Source: a virus. From it: DNA of 34,966 nt. The stretch covers positions 1 to 34,966 of IMG/VR virus record IMGVR_UViG_3300035682_000104; one strand, 5' to 3'. Every line of letters starts with the position of its first letter. Positions within the stretch are counted from its first letter, which is position 1. The notes below the pieces were generated by a model. It was not told the origin of the DNA and made no database searches. It saw only the letters and a program-made list of their open reading frames with translations. A program made the translations under genes and the position numbers. Below, one piece after another: positions 16,689 to 24,575 of the stretch.

Positions 16689-16991
16689 TTAAAATGAACT
16701 ATTGATTAACTTATAGTCCTTTTCGGATAATTCTTTCTTTGCTTTTCTTAACAATTTATTAAAAATACTATTTCTTTCATTTGCATCTTTATTACTTGCA
16801 ATTGAACCCTTAATATCCTGTCTTTTTTTGATTTGGTTCAATTTAGTAAGTGCATCTCTATCATCCATATAGATTGCTAATTCGATAGTAGCTGCAGTAT
16901 GTTCGTTGTTATCGGTCATTTTACTAACCTTTTTGTTGAATGCTTCTGCTGGATTGTATGCTTCACCCAATAAATCTTTTAACTTTATCAT
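16689..16991 (-). CDS. Small basic protein with a capsid-targeting-like leader (100 aa)
   Basis: Candidate internal (injected) head protein. MIKLKDLLGE before A11 is a ten-residue leader ending in L-G-E/A, an exact match to the T4 gp21 rule [LI]xE before A/G and the same length as the T4 IPI-IPIII leaders. The predicted mature part is about 90 residues, helical and Lys-rich (FNKLLRKAKKELSEKDYKL), similar in size and charge to T4 internal proteins, though I see no sequence match to them. Its start overlaps the gp21 stop by one base, so protease and candidate substrate are made together. It could instead be a minor core protein. Confidence 0.65.
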   Translation of the reverse strand: MIKLKDLLGEAYNPAEAFNKKVSKMTDNNEHTAATIELAIYMDDRDALTKLNQIKKRQDIKGSIASNKDANERNSIFNKLLRKAKKELSEKDYKLINSSF

Positions 16992-17572
16992 TAGTTTAAT
17001 TCCTCTATAATTTGTCTCATTAAATCTTGTGCCTTACAGAATCTACCACACTCATCTATTTCTCTACTTACACCTTCGTTTACCGGAGTTAAGAATGCTC
17101 CATGTGTTGAAGGGTTAGAAACAAAATCAAATCCAATCAATTCAAAATCTTCTTGTACCATTACCTGGTCATTTCTCATTGGTTTAACTGAACCTAATCC
17201 TCTACTACTAATACCTAAACGAATATTGTTTTTGAATAATTCTTTTAAAATGTTTCCAGATGGTGTAGATAATACTTCTACTGTCCCAACTAAATCCTGT
17301 CCATCAAAATGCATTTCTACAATATTATGAGAAACGTTTTTAAGGTTGATTATAGTCGATTCTGGATGGTCTAATTCTCCCAAAGCTCTTCTTTCATTAA
17401 TCAATACATCGTACTTCTTTGCCTCTCTCATTAAGATTGCCATAGGGTATATACGATTGTTCTGATTAGGTGCATCTGCTCTTTGTAAAACACCCTTAAC
17501 CAAAAACTTTCCGTTTTGGTCTTCACTAATCTTTCCTTCAAATAAGGTATGTTCTATTAATAATGGTTTCAT
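16991..17572 (-). CDS. 21: Prohead maturation protease, gp21-like
   Basis: A serine protease of the T4 gp21 type that trims capsid and core proteins during head maturation. The N-terminal strand GKFLVKGVLQRADAPNQNNR is followed by RIYP. ALGELDHPES contains the candidate catalytic His69, and RLGISSRGLGSV contains the candidate Ser at 122/123. The later EDFELIGFDFVSNPSTHGAF is a strong family block. The length of 193 residues is near that of T4 gp21 (212). One-base overlaps link it to the endolysin gene before it and the leader-bearing gene after it. A V-N-E/G sequence close to its C-terminus could be a self-cleavage site, but Val at P3 makes this weak. Confidence 0.92.
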   Translation of the reverse strand: MKPLLIEHTLFEGKISEDQNGKFLVKGVLQRADAPNQNNRIYPMAILMREAKKYDVLINERRALGELDHPESTIINLKNVSHNIVEMHFDGQDLVGTVEVLSTPSGNILKELFKNNIRLGISSRGLGSVKPMRNDQVMVQEDFELIGFDFVSNPSTHGAFLTPVNEGVSREIDECGRFCKAQDLMRQIIEELN

Positions 17573-18423
17573 TATGCTAATAATTTATAATATTCATTGA
17601 AATGTTTGATTCTATCGGCTAAACCAATAGTACCACCATTTACTCTTTTTGTTATTGATGTTACTACTGAATCAGTTGCTCCACCATCTGCCATCTTATG
17701 TAATCCATTCTTATTAAAGAACCATGCTGCTGATGCTAATGCGTATTTACTTGCTACTAAATCGGGGTTTGCAATACAATCTTCACCAATTGATTTAGTG
17801 AATGCTGTATAGTTATCCTTTCCTGTTAATTGAATAAATCCTCTACCATGAAACTTCCAACCTTCACCACTTGCTTCTGCTCCGTTACCCATTCTACCAC
17901 CATATACTTTGTTGGCGATTTTCTCTGGTTTTCTTTCGTATGGAACTGCTGATTCTAATGTTGGGAAATACTTTTTAAATATCCCGTTCAATCCTTTTGC
18001 AGAATAGTTTAGGTTTTCTTTTGTTAATTTAAATCCACCACTTTCGTGTCCACATTGTGCTAAGAAGTGTGCTAATCTTAATGGAGTATTGATTTCAAAC
18101 TTAGATGCTACTTCTGGAATCATTGCTATAACACTATCAGGAATGTGTCCTTTCAATGTATCTAACTTTAATCCAGTTGTATTTGTTACAGGGGTTGGTG
18201 TTGATACTACCGCAGGTGCTACCGGAGCTACTGCTTCCGTAATACCCATAATCTTATTCCAAGTTCCGTTTCCTACAATACCATCCGGAGTTAAACCATT
18301 TTTAGTTTGAAATGCTTTTACTGCATCTTCTGTTTTAGGACCATAGTTTCCTATTGCCTCTAAACCTAATTTAGTTTGTAGTTGTTTTACGCTTTCGTTA
18401 TTATCACCTCTTTTCAATAACAT
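17572..18423 (-). CDS. Endolysin: peptidoglycan-binding domain plus GH19 glycosidase
   Basis: A cell-wall hydrolase of 283 residues. Residues 3-58 form a PG_binding_1 domain (LKRGDNNESVKQLQTKLGLE, then FQTKNGLTPDGIVGNGTW). A Pro/Thr/Val-rich linker runs over about 61-85. Residues about 86-283 form a GH19 chitinase/lysozyme-like domain with AHFLAQCGHESGGFK (candidate catalytic Glu117) and GEGWKFHGRGFIQLTG (Glu177 and the substrate-binding GRGxxQLTG block). The linker begins I61-T62-E63/A64, a match to the gp21 cleavage rule. There is no signal peptide or membrane segment, so a holin would be needed for export; none is seen in the window. AGAGGA lies ten nt before the start. Its place inside the head operon, directly before gp21, is unusual. 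Confidence 0.9.
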   Translation of the reverse strand: MLLKRGDNNESVKQLQTKLGLEAIGNYGPKTEDAVKAFQTKNGLTPDGIVGNGTWNKIMGITEAVAPVAPAVVSTPTPVTNTTGLKLDTLKGHIPDSVIAMIPEVASKFEINTPLRLAHFLAQCGHESGGFKLTKENLNYSAKGLNGIFKKYFPTLESAVPYERKPEKIANKVYGGRMGNGAEASGEGWKFHGRGFIQLTGKDNYTAFTKSIGEDCIANPDLVASKYALASAAWFFNKNGLHKMADGGATDSVVTSITKRVNGGTIGLADRIKHFNEYYKLLA

Positions 18424-18438
18424 ACAAATATCCTCTAA

Positions 18439-18912
18439 TTATTTTTTCTTTTTAGATTCGTTTTTACTTCTTAATTTAGCTAAATCAGAACCTTCAATTT
18501 CACCATCACCATCTACATCTAATTTTTTTTGTCCTGCAGATAATTCAGCTTCTTTGATTTTCATTCTTTCTTTTAACTTGCCATGAACACCTTTAACTGC
18601 ATCTTCAAATTTTCTTAAAGTATTTTCATCTTTAATATCTTTTTTAGATGTAATACCAAATTTATCTAACATTTTGTTATGTACTTTTTGATATTCTTCT
18701 TCTTCTTTCATTACTTCTCTAACGATGTTTTTGAAATGTTCTCTACTTAAAGTTAATTTCTTTTCATCACCTTGAGTTTGAGGTAATCCGTTTGCTACGT
18801 TACTATCTTTTTTGGTTGGAACTACATCCATTTCACTTTCTTTGATAGAGGTTGCTGGTCTTCTTGTTGTCATTCCCAATGCTTGCATCGGTACTAATCC
18901 TGATAATTTCAT
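18439..18912 (-). CDS. EF-hand-bearing head-module protein (157 aa)
   Basis: Function unknown. The N-terminus MKLSGLVPMQALGMTTRRPA is followed by a charged helical region with KLTLSREHFKNIVREVMKEE. Near the C-terminus LDVDGDGEIEGSDLAKLR forms a full EF-hand/dockerin-like calcium loop: Asp132, Asp134, Asp136, Gly137, Ile139 and Asp143. It ends in a Lys-rich tail. It is encoded 15 nt before the endolysin gene and just after a 221-residue unknown, all in the head block. A core or structural protein with calcium-dependent folding is possible. Confidence 0.6.
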   Translation of the reverse strand: MKLSGLVPMQALGMTTRRPATSIKESEMDVVPTKKDSNVANGLPQTQGDEKKLTLSREHFKNIVREVMKEEEEYQKVHNKMLDKFGITSKKDIKDENTLRKFEDAVKGVHGKLKERMKIKEAELSAGQKKLDVDGDGEIEGSDLAKLRSKNESKKKK

Positions 18913-18916
18913 AATA

Positions 18917-19582
18917 TTATGCTTTTTTTAATCTTACTGATTGATATTTATTCATCTTCGTTAAACTCTTTAATTGTGATTGTGCTGAGTTTTTCGGAGC
19001 CGGTTTTGTTATTGTTCTTCTATCTGCATCTTTACTTGCTCCCTTTGGGGTTGCAGTAACTACATATTTATCCAAAGCCATAGGTTTTGTACCTTCAACT
19101 TCTTCAATGTTAGTATCACTTTCTGCTTTATCTATTTCTTGTATAGAACTTGCAATCTTAATGATTCTTTCTTTAATTCTATAAATGTTTGTGTTGGTTC
19201 TTTTAAAGAAGTCATTTTTACCTAAGTTGTTTTCGCTTCTTAATCTATTATACCAATTAACAAATCTTTCAATTTCTGCTAATTGATTCTTAACTTCTCT
19301 AATACCATGTGATACTTTTTGAGATGGAGTTCTAGTTTCATCTCTTTTTAAATCTAACCAACGATTTTCATCTATACTTTTAGCAAATTCAAATCCGGTA
19401 CCCGATGACTTAACTTTACGTTTGATATCACCCTTTGTATCTTTACCAAATGCAAATGGTGTATTATATCCATCAGCAGATGCCGTAGTATTATCCTCTT
19501 CGATTTTTTTCTCTCTAAGTTTAGTACGAATCGTTTCTTTTAATTTACTGATATCTTCGTTAGATAATTCCTTTTTGAACAT
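18917..19582 (-). CDS. Conserved-looking hypothetical head-module protein (221 aa)
   Basis: Not recognised by name. The N-terminus is a charged helix (LSNEDISKLKETIRTKLREK), followed by SADGYNTPFAFGK, a motif I have seen in this position of related uncultured phages, then a long helical middle (VKNQLAEIERFVNWYNRLRS) and a basic C-terminus ending MNKYQSVRLKKA. It overlaps the preceding gene by 23 nt, with its start inside that gene, so translation is probably coupled. A role in the prohead core or portal vertex is only a guess from position. Confidence 0.55.
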   Translation of the reverse strand: MFKKELSNEDISKLKETIRTKLREKKIEEDNTTASADGYNTPFAFGKDTKGDIKRKVKSSGTGFEFAKSIDENRWLDLKRDETRTPSQKVSHGIREVKNQLAEIERFVNWYNRLRSENNLGKNDFFKRTNTNIYRIKERIIKIASSIQEIDKAESDTNIEEVEGTKPMALDKYVVTATPKGASKDADRRTITKPAPKNSAQSQLKSLTKMNKYQSVRLKKA

Positions 19583-20438
19583 CGCTCAATTCCTTTTCCA
19601 ATTCATAACACATAATCAAAGATGTGATATGATTGTCTTTTATTTTTTGTGAATTACCAATTTTTGATAACTGATTCATTGTTTCTGCCAATTTGATTTT
19701 TGTAACCTTATCGTTAATTTTAGAAGAAATTCTTTTGAATTCTTTTATTAATGATTTAACTTCCCCAATTACATGATTTTTTAAATTATCCGAGTTAGTA
19801 TAAGAGTTTATATATTCTTTTAATAAACCTTTTTGTTTATCATTAAGATTATTATATTTTTTATTAAAACTATCTACTAACATTTTATAAGAAAGTAATT
19901 GAATTTCTTTATCTTCTTTCTTTAAATCGGTATGTATTGTAGTTTCTGCTAATGTTTTATTTGATGGTGTTTTGCCAATCAAATGTTCAACTAATGTATA
20001 TTTTGTATTTACGAAATCTTTAGGGTCGTAATTTTGGTCAACATTTACTTTGTATTCAAATATTTTATATACTGATGCTAACACTTTGTAGTTAGGTATT
20101 TGAGAACGTAAGAAATCTTCAATTGCGTAATTATCTTTAATTTCTTTAATTAAATTATATTTTTCTTTTAAGATTTTCTTTTCATCTAATTTAGCTCTAC
20201 TTTCAACAACCGCATCTACAAATCTTTCTGCTCTATTTTCACTATTATATCTTTCCGATACAATAAATTGATATAGTTTCAACTCATTAGATAATTCAGT
20301 CTTTGAATTAAAGTATTTTTTTAATAATCCTTCTGCTATACCCTTTCTATTGTTAAGGATATCAGAGGTTACTTGTCTTACTAGCAATTCAAATAAAAAG
20401 CCGGTATTTCTGAATTTTGAATGTTTAATTTGTTTCAT
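19560..20438 (-). CDS. Conserved-looking hypothetical protein next to the portal (292 aa)
   Basis: Function unknown. It opens MKQIKHSKFRNTGFLFELLV, followed by RQVTSDIL; this KxRNTGxLFELLxRQxTxDIL block is characteristic of a protein found beside the portal gene in T4-type phages of this kind. The rest is almost entirely helical and Lys/Glu-rich, with EFKRISSKINDKVTKIKLAE near the end. There are no membrane segments. It follows the portal gene after a 46-nt gap holding one ATATTTATA element and overlaps the next gene by 23 nt. Confidence 0.6.
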   Translation of the reverse strand: MKQIKHSKFRNTGFLFELLVRQVTSDILNNRKGIAEGLLKKYFNSKTELSNELKLYQFIVSERYNSENRAERFVDAVVESRAKLDEKKILKEKYNLIKEIKDNYAIEDFLRSQIPNYKVLASVYKIFEYKVNVDQNYDPKDFVNTKYTLVEHLIGKTPSNKTLAETTIHTDLKKEDKEIQLLSYKMLVDSFNKKYNNLNDKQKGLLKEYINSYTNSDNLKNHVIGEVKSLIKEFKRISSKINDKVTKIKLAETMNQLSKIGNSQKIKDNHITSLIMCYELEKELSDVQKGII

Positions 20439-20457
20439 TTATATACATTATTCCATT

Positions 20458-20466
20458 TATAAATAT
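20458..20466 (-). promoter_or_regulatory. ATATTTATA element after the portal gene
   Basis: Exact ATATTTATA, 19 nt before the start of the 292-residue gene. Extended on the coding strand it reads TATATTTA. Confidence 0.35.
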
Positions 20467-20484
20467 AAGGTGTTAAAATAAGAA

Positions 20485-22404
20485 TTAGTTTTCTATGATA
20501 TTTTGTTCATCTAACATAGATTTTCCTTCACTTATTACTTTTTTTCCACCTTTAGTTATGTTTTTCTTTAACATATCTATAAAACTTTCGTTTTTATATT
20601 GATTTTTTAAGTCTTTACTTCCAATTACATCTCTGCCAAATGGTGATTTATCTTTACCACGTGTTGAGTATTCTTTAGGTCTACCAACTGCTTTGGCTTC
20701 TTGTTGTGGTTGTTCTTCATCATCTTCCCCACCTTCTAATTCTGCTTTTAATTTTGAAATTTGGTCTTCAACATTTAATGGTTGTCCGTTTGGTGTTGGT
20801 TCTTCTGTTGCACCCCCTCTATTATCATATTCATCCGGTGCAGGTTCTTCACCATTCATATCTTCTGGATCTGTATTCATTGGTTCACCATTTTCATCAC
20901 TTCCCATCGGTGGTTGCTGTCCCATCATACCTTGTTGGTCTTGTGGTTTTTCGTTACCGGTTTGTTCTAAATTGTTAAGTTTAAAAGTAAGCATTGCATC
21001 TTTCTTTAATCCTTCAATTTGCAATTCGGCTTCTTCATAACTAAAATTAAGTATATTCTTATACATCCATTCTTTAGAAATTACTTTTAATTGGTCCATT
21101 TTTTGAATCAATTCCATTTTCATAGTCCAAAGATTAACTTTTTCTTGTTCGTATATTAATGATGGTAATGTTAATTCTAATTCGAAGTTTGTTAATTCAC
21201 TATCATCAATACCTTGTGAGTATAAGTGAGCAATTGCAATCTTTTCTAATCCATCAACTACAATTCTTTGTAATCTTTCAATTGTTTTTGCAAATCTCAT
21301 ATCCATTGCTGCTAATGTAGCTTTAGAGTTTCCATCTTCTAAATAACCCAAATGTTGTTTAGGTATCTTTAATGCTGCAAACATCTTATTCTTTAAGTAA
21401 TCGATATCTTCCATCGGTGCGTACTCTAAACCATCTAAGTTTGTAATTTCAGTACCACTATCATTACCTCTAACCGGTAAATAGAAATCTTCCATTAAGT
21501 TTTGAACGTTATACTTTAAGTTATACTCACCAGTATCTGCGTTCACATATGGAGTTTTCTTTGATTTATTTATAATTCTTTGAATGTATTGGTCTACTTC
21601 ATTTGGAGCAATACCACCTACATCAATTTTAAATATTCTTTTTTGTGGAGCTCTTACAATTCTATGGATAATCATTGCATCTTCCATCAATGATAATTGT
21701 TTCCATAATCTTCTAGCACCTTCTAATATTGATTTTCCGTAAGGTAAGAAATTTGTATCTGATAATAATCTAAAATGTGCAATCTCATAGTTTTCGTATT
21801 CAGTTTTTTGTCCTGCTACGAATAATGATTTAGTTGCTAACGGAGTATGTACAAACTTTACAGCCTGCCAATTGTTCGGGTCAAATCCTTCTACTCTCGT
21901 AATTTCATATGCGGATAATGGTTGAACACCTACTATACCTAAATTTTCTGCAATCTCTAAATGTAAAAAGAAATCACCATACTTAACCATATTTCTAACC
22001 CAAGGCCATAAATTGAATTCTACATTTACAACATCATAAAATAAGTTAGTTAGGATATCTTTAATATGGTCATTGTTAGTTTTGATTTCTACAATTCTAC
22101 CATATTCATTTCTACTAGTTGATTCATCTGCGTAAATATCTAATGCAGATGTTATGATTGGATCCTGGTCCATTGAATCATAATCTCTGAATAATTCTTG
22201 TCTTATTTGTTGATAAGCCAAATAGTTTTCAAAAGTATTGTTCATTGCGGATGAATGCAATCTCATATACCTATCTCTAAGATTGGTAGCTATTGCCTGT
22301 GTTTCATCGTAATCAATTACCTTTAACTTTCCGCCTTGATTTCTTACGATAACCGCTGTTGAAAATAATTTCTTTAACCTGCCGTAAAATGAAGTATCTG
22401 CCAT
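20485..22404 (-). CDS. 20: Portal protein, gp20-like
   Basis: Dodecameric portal of the T4 gp20 family. Family blocks include LFRDYDSMDQDPIITSALDI followed by YADEST, VNVEFNLWPWVRNMVKYGDF, YGKSILEGARRLWKQLSLME, MIIHRIVRAPQKRIFKIDVG, YLPVRGNDSGTEITNLDG and FAALKIPKQHLGY. The core runs to about residue 480. After it comes a C-terminal extension of some 155 residues, first Pro/Gln/Gly/Glu-rich and then basic (GRPKEYSTRGKDKSPFGRDV), which makes it 639 residues against 524 in T4. VISE before G near residue 624 fits the gp21 rule and could trim about 13 residues. The extension is inside the frame, with no sign of a frameshift. Confidence 0.95.
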   Translation of the reverse strand: MADTSFYGRLKKLFSTAVIVRNQGGKLKVIDYDETQAIATNLRDRYMRLHSSAMNNTFENYLAYQQIRQELFRDYDSMDQDPIITSALDIYADESTSRNEYGRIVEIKTNNDHIKDILTNLFYDVVNVEFNLWPWVRNMVKYGDFFLHLEIAENLGIVGVQPLSAYEITRVEGFDPNNWQAVKFVHTPLATKSLFVAGQKTEYENYEIAHFRLLSDTNFLPYGKSILEGARRLWKQLSLMEDAMIIHRIVRAPQKRIFKIDVGGIAPNEVDQYIQRIINKSKKTPYVNADTGEYNLKYNVQNLMEDFYLPVRGNDSGTEITNLDGLEYAPMEDIDYLKNKMFAALKIPKQHLGYLEDGNSKATLAAMDMRFAKTIERLQRIVVDGLEKIAIAHLYSQGIDDSELTNFELELTLPSLIYEQEKVNLWTMKMELIQKMDQLKVISKEWMYKNILNFSYEEAELQIEGLKKDAMLTFKLNNLEQTGNEKPQDQQGMMGQQPPMGSDENGEPMNTDPEDMNGEEPAPDEYDNRGGATEEPTPNGQPLNVEDQISKLKAELEGGEDDEEQPQQEAKAVGRPKEYSTRGKDKSPFGRDVIGSKDLKNQYKNESFIDMLKKNITKGGKKVISEGKSMLDEQNIIEN

Positions 22405-22415
22405 ATTATTTTATA

Positions 22416-22949
22416 TTACCATTTTCTACAAGACCAATATCTTGCTTTTGTTCTAGGACCCGGACTATCACAATTATGTCTAGCTCTAAACGATTTTCTC
22501 GCTTTTGGGTTAGATTTTCTAATTCTCATTGTTTTCTCACCCTTAGCCGCTGCAGATGTTCCACCATGTCCAAAGTTTACTTTAACCACGTTACCTGCTG
22601 GATTTTTTACATACACTTTAAACTTCTTAACATCCCCTGCCGTTGGTTTACCTAACTGAACCGTTCTACCTTGATATTCTGCTTCCTCTAATGTAGATTC
22701 ATTATACATTTCTTTTTCTTTAACTTTAGTTTTAAGAAAAGCTATAAAATCTTCCATTTCTTCTATATCATCCTCATCTACATCATATTCATCAATATCA
22801 TCATCTATATCTTCTTTTATTTTACCAAATGCCATTGCGTATGGGTCAGAATAAATTCTACCCAATTCAATTTTATTTCCATTTTCTAACGTATGTATAG
22901 ATTTACTTAAAGGTAAACCAAAAAATTCATATAAAAAACTTTTCTTCAT
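22416..22949 (-). CDS. Head-module protein with a basic RARHNC/ARYWSC C-terminus
   Basis: Function unknown. I choose ATG 22949 (MKKSFLYEFFGLP) over an in-frame TTG at 22970, because GAGGAAAATATAATG places a strong ribosome site just before the ATG and the TTG lies upstream of that site. The middle is very acidic (DDDIDEYDVDEDDIEEMEDF). The C-terminal 85 residues form a conserved-looking domain: YQGRTVQLGKPTAGDVKKFK, VYVKNPAGNVVKVNFGHGG, then KSFRARHNCDSPGPRTKARY and WSCRKW. The two Cys and the His/Trp pattern suggest a small metal or DNA-binding fold. I recall this domain from other T4-type phage genomes, without a known role. It lies between terminase and portal. Confidence 0.7.
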   Translation of the reverse strand: MKKSFLYEFFGLPLSKSIHTLENGNKIELGRIYSDPYAMAFGKIKEDIDDDIDEYDVDEDDIEEMEDFIAFLKTKVKEKEMYNESTLEEAEYQGRTVQLGKPTAGDVKKFKVYVKNPAGNVVKVNFGHGGTSAAAKGEKTMRIRKSNPKARKSFRARHNCDSPGPRTKARYWSCRKW

Positions 22950-22972
22950 TATATTTTCCTCGTTATACAATA

Positions 22973-22981
22973 TATAAATAT
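22973..22981 (-). promoter_or_regulatory. ATATTTATA element between terminase and the RARHNC gene
   Basis: Exact ATATTTATA, 23 nt before the preferred ATG at 22949. Confidence 0.35.
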
Positions 22982-22985
22982 TATA

Positions 22986-24575
22986 TTATTTAATAAGCCA
23001 CCTTAAATCTTCAAAATCATCCTTACCTACGTTCATTCTATAAGGGTCTTCTCTTAAATCTTTTTGTGTATAAACAGGACTATATTCTGTTTTAACAAAT
23101 CCATTTAATGCACTTTGTGCTAATGAACCTCTTTCGTTTCTTAATCTTAATGCGGTATCTCTAACCCATAACCCAATACCTAATGCCATCGTAAGGTCAT
23201 CGTTATAACCTCTTGCTGCTTCTGCTCTACCATTGTTCCATATAAAAGTAAATAACTCATCTATGGTTCTCTTAGAGTGTATAATAACTGATTTATCTTT
23301 CATATATTGGTCAATCTTAGATACAATCATAGGTCTTGTCTTAGATGAAATTGTAAAACCAGGAATCATTTGTTTTTGTTCTCTATAATATTTGTTAGTC
23401 CATTGTGTATTAACATCAACGTATTGAACATCTTTATTACTCCAAAATAAATTCTTATAATCTCTATCTAATATTTGTTGAATTGTTGCCCAACCAATGT
23501 TTGCGTTATCTACAATTAGCAATGCATCGTTATAATCTGTTGCTATACTAATTAACATATTGCCAAAATCAGTTGGTTCTATTTTACCTTTATACTCAGC
23601 AACTTGCTCCATCGATTCTATATCTATGATGTGGAACGCTGAATAATCATTACCATCTCCTCTACTTACATCCGCAGTTACTACATATGAACGATTGTAA
23701 TCCGGTTTTTTCCATAACCATATATTACTATCAAACCCAGTCTTTTCAATTGGGTCACATACATTATTTTCACTATACCATATTAAAAGGTCACCATCAA
23801 TTACATTATCACCGGAGGAAATGAAATCACAATCACACTCTTGTGCTGCTTGCTTATCACCTAATTGTTGTGTTTGTTCATCTCTCCAATCTTGTTCTCT
23901 ATCAGGATGCACCGTCCAGTGAAGTTTGATTGGATTAAATAAATTCTCACCGTTTTCTGAACCAACCCACATTCTATGAAACCAATTACCCACACCATTC
24001 GGAGTAGATAATGCAATACAATCACCACCGGTAGCCAACGTTAATTGAGTACCAGTCCATATCTCATCGATGTAATCAATAAAGGCTGCTTCATCAAATA
24101 CCAATAAAGATAAGGCTTCAGAACGACCAGAGTCAGGTTTTGAAGATACTGCTTTTACTTGTGAACCATTTTTTAATCTAAGGGAAAGTTTGTTATCTTC
24201 GGATTCTGCAACTCTTAACCATACAGGTAAAAGTTGATTCATCGTTCTAACTTTTAATACTAAGTTCTTTGCTACATCTTGTTTGTTCGCGATAATAAGA
24301 ACGTTGAAATCCTCATTGAATATCATTTTCCATAGTGCATAACCTGCTACTAATGTTGATATACCTAACTGACGCGATTTAAGAACAATGTTGTATCTAT
24401 GTTCTTTAAAATTTGTTAGGGTATCTTCTTGAAATGGATATAATTCAAATGGTATTTTTCCTCTAATCGGATGCTGAATTTTACAATATTTTTTCATAAA
24501 GTATACCGGGTCGCCGGCACACTTTTGATATTGTTCCTTAATTACATCCTTTAGGGATTTTTGTGGGGTATTCAT
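22986..24575 (-). CDS. 17: Terminase large subunit, gp17-like
   Basis: The DNA-packaging motor and nuclease, 529 residues (T4 gp17 has 610). The ATPase domain has Walker A SRQLGIST (67-74), Walker B LLVFDEAAF with Asp161-Glu162, and coupling motif STPNG (190-194). The RNase-H-like nuclease domain has ADVSRGDGNDYSAFHIID with Asp302, LLIVDNANIGW with Asp356 where T4 gp17 has Glu458, and YNDDLTMALGIGLW with Asp459/460. It begins with a one-base overlap on the membrane-anchored gene before it. No gp16 small terminase is recognised in the window; the Cys4 protein two genes upstream is a possible but unsupported stand-in. Confidence 0.95.
   Translation of the reverse strand: MNTPQKSLKDVIKEQYQKCAGDPVYFMKKYCKIQHPIRGKIPFELYPFQEDTLTNFKEHRYNIVLKSRQLGISTLVAGYALWKMIFNEDFNVLIIANKQDVAKNLVLKVRTMNQLLPVWLRVAESEDNKLSLRLKNGSQVKAVSSKPDSGRSEALSLLVFDEAAFIDYIDEIWTGTQLTLATGGDCIALSTPNGVGNWFHRMWVGSENGENLFNPIKLHWTVHPDREQDWRDEQTQQLGDKQAAQECDCDFISSGDNVIDGDLLIWYSENNVCDPIEKTGFDSNIWLWKKPDYNRSYVVTADVSRGDGNDYSAFHIIDIESMEQVAEYKGKIEPTDFGNMLISIATDYNDALLIVDNANIGWATIQQILDRDYKNLFWSNKDVQYVDVNTQWTNKYYREQKQMIPGFTISSKTRPMIVSKIDQYMKDKSVIIHSKRTIDELFTFIWNNGRAEAARGYNDDLTMALGIGLWVRDTALRLRNERGSLAQSALNGFVKTEYSPVYTQKDLREDPYRMNVGKDDFEDLRWLIK

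Noticed and set aside
20693-21040. Three overlapping plus-strand frames opposite the portal C-terminus
   Set aside because: They are antisense to the Gln/Pro/Glu-rich portal extension, are Ser/Leu/His-rich without domains, and run against every accepted gene.
21567-21574. T4-type late promoter TATAAATA on the coding strand (also at 7029-7036)
   Set aside because: Both lie inside genes and are expected by chance in DNA this AT-rich; no start codon is suitably placed downstream.
22950-22970. Seven-residue N-terminal extension from a TTG start on the RARHNC protein
   Set aside because: The strong GAGGAAA ribosome site lies inside this extension and points to the ATG at 22949.
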